DNA of 64,000 bases. It comes from Tigriopus japonicus. Lineage: Eukaryota > Arthropoda > Copepoda > Harpacticoida > Harpacticidae. A program made the position numbers and the translations under genes. Positions 59,501 to 64,000 of the stretch are shown here, piece by piece. The DNA lies in NCBI GenBank assembly GCA_010645155.1, contig CM021317.1, positions 6,820,472 to 6,884,471 on the forward strand, written 5' to 3'. The notes beneath the pieces were generated by a model. It was not told the origin of the DNA. It saw only the letters and a program-made list of their open reading frames with translations, and made no database searches. Every line of letters starts with the position of its first letter. Position 1 is the first letter of the stretch.

Positions 59501-62500
59501 ATAACTATCGATGGAACTCGAAATCGAACTAGTTCGAGTTTTGTGGGAGGTTGCAGTTATAGGGTCGCATGTTATGTTAATGCATCCAAGATTTATTTTA
59601 GAGTATAGCAAAATCAAGTCAGATTAACGTTTGTTGAGCAAATACTTGCGCCAGCTACAGTGTTTGAAACGCAGCAGCTGTCGCGATTCGCGAGTATATA
59701 CTTGGCGAATGTTTTACTGACTTGATTTTGCCATACTCTATAAAATCTTACTTGCGTTAACATGCGACCCATTGATTCATAAATATCTAGAGTATTGGAT
59801 GTCTTTTGCCCATTTGACCAACCTCGTGGCTGACAAACCAGTACAATAAATCAGTTTGTGATAATTCTAAGGAGACCGTTCATTGTACTGTTTTATCAAC
59901 CAAAGGTCGGTTTACCGGCATCCAGAAGTCTAGTTATCTATGTGTCACAATTAACAGCTCCAGGTATTCTGTTGCTTTTAACTTGCACTTTTCAACTTCT
60001 CATAGATTTGAGAATACTACGTGTCGGAAGACTGACCTCATGGTTGTCAAAATTGGACAATAAACCTGTTTTTGATTCAAAAAAGTCTATTTTTCCATAC
60101 TTTCCTCCAAGTGGTCGTTCATTCGACCTCCAGTAATCAGGAAGTCTATGGTTTGTTCCAAATGTGATAATATCAACCTTATTTACAGCTAACCTGGCTT
60201 TGGTGGCGGGGATTTTGCTCCATTTGGTTTCGTTCTTCTTCCCCTACGGATTGATGAGCCAAAGTGACCAGTTCTACGTGTCCGTTAGTTTAGGGGCAAA
60301 GTTGGCATTGTGCTTGTTGCCCAATGTCGGCTTGTGGCTGACCTTCAAGGGAGTTTTGGGAGCCGAGTCCGCGAGTGCCGGCTTTACCTTCAGTGATATC
60401 AATGAAGCTCTCATTCCTGGAGATAACATCACAATGCTTTATATCTGGCTGATGTTTCTGGCTTCGTCTGTGCTCTATGGTGCCATCATCTGGTATGTGG
60501 ACACCATCAAACCAGGTCCTTTTGGTCAAGCCAAACCACCCTACTTCCCTTTCATGGTACGGATGACTTTGTTCTGTCCTCCATATCAAGTGTCTTTCTG
60601 TTCAAGTTGGTCTTCTTAAAACAGGGTTGGTTCAAAGTAAACAATGCGCGTGATAGGGAATTTTTGAAGCGGTAATAATGACTTTTGAGGTTTAATATTT
60701 AACTCAACAACCCTCAAAATTCTTCATAAATGCTCTCATAAGCCTTAAATTACATGTTCAAAAATGAGAAGGGAAAGCTGAGACCAGAAATATAAGTGAC
60801 CAAGTACGAAATCTGAGAGAAGCATGGGTTTCTTTGGGCAAGATGATTGAATATGATGTTTTTCTCAGATAGGGAATAAAATATACAGGGTGGCTTTAAA
60901 TGTTTGATAATAAGATTTTGTGACTTTTTTTTCAAACTTTCCACTATATGTCGAAATAATATTATTGTTTATCTGTCAAACCACTACTTTTGGCTTTCAA
61001 AATACGGAAGAATTACTTTCCTACCTTCAAGTTCTACGCCGCCAACATGTCCAAGAGGGAGACCATCGTGGCGCTTCTGCGCGGCGGCCTGTCAGTCCGA
61101 CAAGCCGCGGAGGCCTCCAGGGCCGAAATTGCGACTTTTTATCGGGTAAGGGCACTGGTATCTGCTGGGATAACCCTCTAGCCCAAGAAATCAACTGTAA
61201 GGCCGCAGACAGTCACTGCGCCGAGGAAAGCCGCCGCCATACGCCACCGTGTAAGGAAAAATCAAAGCCTCAGCATTCAAAAGCTCGCCGCCGACAACAG
61301 GGTGTCCCCAAATTGGCCAAGCGTTTCTAACGTCGTGAAGAGGGCGGGATGGAGGGTAAGGAAGAGGCAAAGGATCTCTTTTCTTACTGAAGTCGGCCGC
61401 GCGGCGTGTCGAGAGGGCGAAGAGGATCCTGAATGACCTCAAATCAAACGGCGGCCGTATCACCATTATCTCAGATGAAAAAATTTTTGGTGGATCCCGC
61501 CTAAAACCACCAGAACGACTACTACTTCTCGATGGGGGCCGGGGGAGAGGAAGCCGTGGCCGATAACTACATGACCAAGACCAAACACACCGCCAGTCTC
61601 ATGTTTTTTGGACTGACAGGCCGCCGCGCAGAAGCGCCGCGATGGTCTCCCTCTTGGACATGTTGGCGGCGTAGAACTCGAAGGTAGGAAAGTAATTCTT
61701 TCGTATTTTGAAAGCCCAAAGTAGTGGTTTGACAGATAAACAATAATATTATTACAACATATAGTGGAAAGTTTGAAAAAAAGTCACAAAATCTTATTAT
61801 CAAACATTTAAAGCCACCCTGTAGTTCAGTGGTGAAAAAATAATTTCAAGAAGAAAACCACATGCACAATTCAAAACCAAAGATTCGCCGATAAAACCTC
61901 AAATGTTTCAATCTACCCTGTTTTCAACACATTGTCTTGCATTTTGAAGGAAGCAAAGTTTCCCATGGTTTGTTTTTCGTCTTCAAAGAGTTTGACATTG
62001 TTTGCCCTTCGATGCTTACTCTTACCGATTGAGTTCCTTTGAATGAGGGTTTATTCTAGAAATCATATTGGATTATGGAGAAAGCAAAAGAAGTGGATTC
62101 CAAATCAATTGATATGGACGAATACGGTGCTGTTTGGGAACCAGAACCAGAGGGACAACCAGGGGTTCAAGTCAGAGGGTTGAAGAAGGTCTTCAAGAGA
62201 CCGGGAAGCGCCCCCTTTGTGGCAGTCAAGAACGTGCGATTTTCGGCCTATCCTGACCAAATTATGGCTCTGTTAGGTCACAATGGAGCTGGCAAGACAA
62301 CTACCATGTCCATTTTAACAGGTAAATTTGGGATAGGATAAAACAATACAGATTTATCAAACAGTTGTCCCTGCCCACTTAGGTTTGTATTCAAGTTCCG
62401 GGGGGACAGCTTTGGTGAATGGCTTGAACATCAACACAAGCATGACAAAAATCCGGGGAGACCTAGGTCTTTGTCCACAACACAATATGCTCTTTGCAAG

Positions 62501-64000
62501 TTTGACGGTGAAGGAACATTTGATCTTTTTCGGGATGGTAAGTTGCCCCGCCCCGTAAATTACCCAGTTAATACAAACCAATGTTCTAATCCCACCTACA
62601 GTTGAAAGGGATGTCGTGGGAACAGGCTAGACGAGAGTCGACAATTGTCGCTGATCGCGTAATGCTCTCTGAAAAGATAACCAAAATGTCAACAGCTCTG
62701 TCTGGAGGCATGAAGCGTAAACTCCACTTGGGCATAGCCTTGATGGGAGACTCCAAAGTGGTTCTTCTGGATGAACCCACTTCAGGGATGGACCCAGAGG
62801 CACGACGAGAAATTTGGGACCTTCTCCAAGACATGAAACAAGGCCGGACAGTCATTCTTACAACCCATTTCATGGAGGAAGCGGACGTCCTGGGTGACCG
62901 CATTGCCATTATGGCCGATGGCCAGGTTCAATGCTACGGCTCATCTCTCTTCCTCAAAAGAGCATATGGTAATTTTGGACCTAGAAGTCATCATTCAAAA
63001 AAATATGCTGGTCCTAATTTATTATATATTTGCTCTTGAAGGAAGTGGATACCGCTTGACCATGACCAAGAAGGCCGCCTGCGATGCGTCCAAGGTCAAG
63101 CGTGCTGTGCGAGAGCACATACCTGGCGCAGTGACCCTTAGCAATGTCTCAGGGGAGCTCGCCATGAGCTTACCCAGCGATAGCGAGGATAAATTCACAG
63201 ATTTGTTGAAAGGTTTGACTGATGCCAAAGCCACATTGGGCATTGCCAACTTTGGTTTAAGCGTGACCACCCTTGAAGACGTATTCTTAAAAGTTGGAAG
63301 CAAAGTCGAGGATACTGAAACCCTTAACAAAGAGGTAAATGAGTGGATCCATTTAATGTAATGACGACACGTGGGAAAATGGTCTTTGTTCATTCTTTAC
63401 AGGAAACGAAGGGGAAATCCGTCCAAAGATCAGCTTCAATTGAGAGTGGACACAAAGTTGGAAAGTTACCGGAGAAACGGGAAGATCTGGTCTCAGGTTT
63501 CAAGCTGTGGTTGCTTCAGATGAAAGGACTTATCACGAAACGAATAATTCAGACCAAGCGAAACTGGATGATGTACCTGTTAATGGTAAATGTTGATACA
63601 TAAAAAAAATATTCTACCGTCTGACTCACAACTGAACCTAAAACTAGGGATTGGTACCCATGATTATGGCAATTCTCTCCGGAATCGTCGTCAACCTCGT
63701 GTCGGATTTGGGTGGCATCTCAGACTCTAAGCCTCGTGTAATGACCTTCAGAGACTATCAAGAGGACAGCACTGTTTCCCTGTTAAATCGAAATTTCACT
63801 ACCCAATATGCCAATGAATCCTATGAAGTGTTCAAAAACTTTTTGTCAATCTTCCCCAAAACTAAGGTAAGTCGTTATTGATCAGCCAGAGAAAAATGTG
63901 CCAAGTTTACTAAATCCCAGTTCATCATATAAAGGTTATTGAGGTGAAGGATTTTGACAACTACATCTTGGAAAACGCCGTGGACGAGGGAATGGAAAGA
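47526..64000 (+). CDS. ABCA-subfamily ABC transporter, N-terminal 13 exons (3' end outside window)
   Basis: A full-size ATP-driven membrane transporter, probably for lipids. Exons: 47526-47886, 55046-55328, 57436-57631, 58119-58277, 58853-59087, 60189-60556, 62060-62321, 62383-62537, 62602-62968, 63042-63334, 63403-63585, 63648-63866, 63935 onward. All joins keep phase, giving about 1049 residues so far. The ATG at 47526 follows an in-frame TAG (47511). Exon 1 carries the first membrane helix ([19 protein letters not shown]), exons 1-4 a large extracellular loop, and exons 4-6 the remaining helices of membrane domain 1, with the EFMKMMG loop. NBD1 is intact: Walker [10 protein letters not shown] (607-615), Q-loop Gln654, signature LSGGMKRK (706-713), Walker [12 protein letters not shown] (Asp730, Glu731) and H-loop His762. 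Exons 11-12 begin membrane domain 2. Intron 1 is 7.2 kb and transposon-rich. The exon 3 and exon 13 acceptors are the weakest calls. Confidence 0.92.
47929..48053 (+). repeat. 120-bp repeat family B, copy 2
   Basis: Second copy of the family at 43427-43548. It starts about 40 bases after the exon 1 donor of the ABCA gene, inside intron 1. Confidence 0.7.
49120..49275 (+). repeat. Repeat family D, copy 1 (TAGGGCCCGG terminus)
   Basis: Begins TAGGGCCCGGAA. The reverse complement of 56895-57031 begins the same way, and both share words such as TATTACGGGCAAAATTG further in. It looks like a transposon end; the partner end is not identified. Confidence 0.6.
50944..51696. mobile_element. Non-autonomous hAT-type element
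   Basis: Terminal inverted repeats CAGAGTTGGG at the left and CCCAACCCTG at the right. They are flanked by an exact 8-bp duplication, CTTCTCAG, at 50936-50943 and 51697-51704. Both ends are packed with GTAATT/AATTAC motifs, typical of subterminal transposase-binding repeats. The 753-bp interior has no transposase. It lies in intron 1 of the ABCA gene. Confidence 0.9.
52145..52450 (+). pseudogene. Duplicate, truncated ABCA first exon
   Basis: An ATG in good context (CAAAATG) opens a 101-codon frame that parallels ABCA exon 1. It shows a KN..LKFRHWI start, an [19 protein letters not shown] membrane helix and a [20 protein letters not shown] segment matching [20 protein letters not shown]. The frame hits TAG directly after FN. 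I see no donor in the phase needed to join exon 2. It lies in intron 1 of the ABCA gene. It is most likely a decayed tandem duplicate. An alternative start exon, or the beginning of a second ABCA gene, is less likely. Confidence 0.7.
53094..53247. mobile_element. Small fold-back element flanked by TA
   Basis: The arms starting TAGGGC and continuing ..GAATATTTTAGATTGTCTTGG are inverted copies of about 65 bases with a loop of about 25. TA sits at both borders, the pattern of a Tc1/mariner-type MITE. There is no coding frame. Confidence 0.75.
53425..53940 (-). repeat. Dispersed repeat family A, copy 2
   Basis: Aligns with 22615-23150 over about 520 bases with small indels; see that entry. It lies in ABCA intron 1. 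Confidence 0.75.
54176..54240 (-). repeat. Dispersed repeat family A, short piece
   Basis: About 65 bases repeat the stretch TAGTGACTTATTCAATGC and its sequel found at 53650-53705. Confidence 0.75.
55445..55545 (+). pseudogene. Broken copy of ABCA exon 2
   Basis: About 100 bases repeat exon 2 (55200-55302) with scattered substitutions and single-base losses that shift the frame, for example within the GATACAGAAATGAT stretch. It lies in the following intron and is cut off by the element starting at 55546. It is non-functional. Confidence 0.85.
55546..55830 (+). mobile_element. Second copy of the TAGGGACGGGC hAT-type element (partial)
   Basis: The first 110 bases closely match the left end of 32432-32885. 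The similarity then becomes weak and AT-rich, and no right terminus was found. It was inserted at, or fused to, the end of the exon 2 duplicate. Confidence 0.65.
56895..57031 (-). repeat. Repeat family D, copy 2
   Basis: Inverted counterpart of 49120-49275, ending CCGGGCCCTA. Confidence 0.6.
57240..57372 (-). mobile_element. hAT-like transposon terminus
   Basis: On the minus strand it begins CAAGGGTCGGCAACCG followed by GGCCCAC-rich sequence, a form common at hAT element ends. The other end was not found. It stops about 60 bases before ABCA exon 3. Confidence 0.45.
57720..57846 (-). repeat. 120-bp repeat family B, copy 3
   Basis: Reverse-complement copy of the family at 43427-43548. It lies about 90 bases after the exon 3 donor of the ABCA gene. 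Confidence 0.7.
58313..58379 (+). repeat. Duplicated splice-acceptor segment of ABCA exon 4
   Basis: Repeats 58071-58136 with few changes. The copied piece includes the upstream pyrimidine stretch, the TTCTAG acceptor and the first 18 exon bases (TCCATCTCTGATCAAGGG). It lies downstream of the true exon 4, in the next intron. Confidence 0.85.
59367..59545 (+). repeat. Dispersed repeat family C, partial copy
   Basis: Matches the first 180 bases of 44975-45285 (TTTTTGGCAGAGTTTTGCCA ... GATGGAACTCGAAATCGAA). It is cut short just before the fold-back element at 59562. Confidence 0.75.
59562..59770. mobile_element. Fold-back element with GGGTCGCATG ends
   Basis: Left arm GGGTCGCATGTTA and onwards, including GAGTATAGCAAAATCAAGTC, is inverted at the right (..GACTTGATTTTGCCATACTC, CATGCGACCC). 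The arms are about 90-95 bases and the loop is short. There is no coding frame and no certain target duplication. Confidence 0.75.
60886..61821 (+). mobile_element. Rearranged mariner-type transposon with 212-bp inverted ends
   Basis: TA target duplications lie at 60884-60885 and 61822-61823, and the ends read CAGGGTGGC. The left end contains the start of a transposase frame (ATG at 61047; [19 protein letters not shown], a helix-turn-helix). After a frameshift come second-helix sequences ([12 protein letters not shown]), then [12 protein letters not shown] and ISDEKIF with the first catalytic Asp near 61474. The rest of the transposase is missing. Instead, 61610-61821 is an inverted copy of 60886-61098, including the transposase start, with only about six differences. 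The copy is dead by coding, but its termini look usable in trans. It lies in the intron between ABCA exons 6 and 7. Confidence 0.9.

Overview
This window comes from an animal nuclear genome. Genes are split by many short GT..AG introns, non-coding DNA is AT-rich, and decayed DNA transposons, LINE and SINE pieces and fold-back (MITE-like) elements are dense. The protein families (an ABCA lipid-type transporter, a ZMIZ/Tonalli SP-RING cofactor, a calpain) and an intergenic spacing of several kilobases fit an arthropod, possibly a crustacean such as a copepod. The taxon is inferred; no sequence search could be run. There are two assembly gaps (25832-25925 and 44242-44347).

Layout. 778-2024 (+): a large coding exon of an unrecognised, probably disordered protein. 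17236-22306 (+): a complete calpain, reconstructed here as 12 exons with every splice phase consistent; its catalytic Cys is replaced by Pro. A possible upstream first coding exon lies at 8332-8410. 28624-32138 (-): a complete ZMIZ1/2 (Drosophila Tonalli)-like gene of 8 exons and 978 codons, with an intact SP-RING. 47526 to the window end (+): the first 13 exons (about 1049 codons) of an ABCA transporter, covering the first membrane domain, an intact first nucleotide-binding domain and the start of the second half; the 3' part is outside the window.

Between and inside these genes I found several mobile elements. They are a tRNA-derived SINE whose 3' tail matches the tail of a 5'-truncated LINE in the same window; a second tRNA-related SINE family in three copies; two rearranged mariner-type elements; two hAT-type non-autonomous elements with 8-bp target duplications; at least four fold-back elements; and several unclassified dispersed repeats. 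The ABCA gene also carries internal duplications: a second, truncated first exon, a broken copy of exon 2, and a copied splice acceptor of exon 4.

The genes are unrelated neighbours and do not form a pathway. I see no credible new multi-gene system. The strongest biological leads are the calpain pseudoprotease, the LINE/SINE partner pair, and the exon-scale duplications in the ABCA locus.
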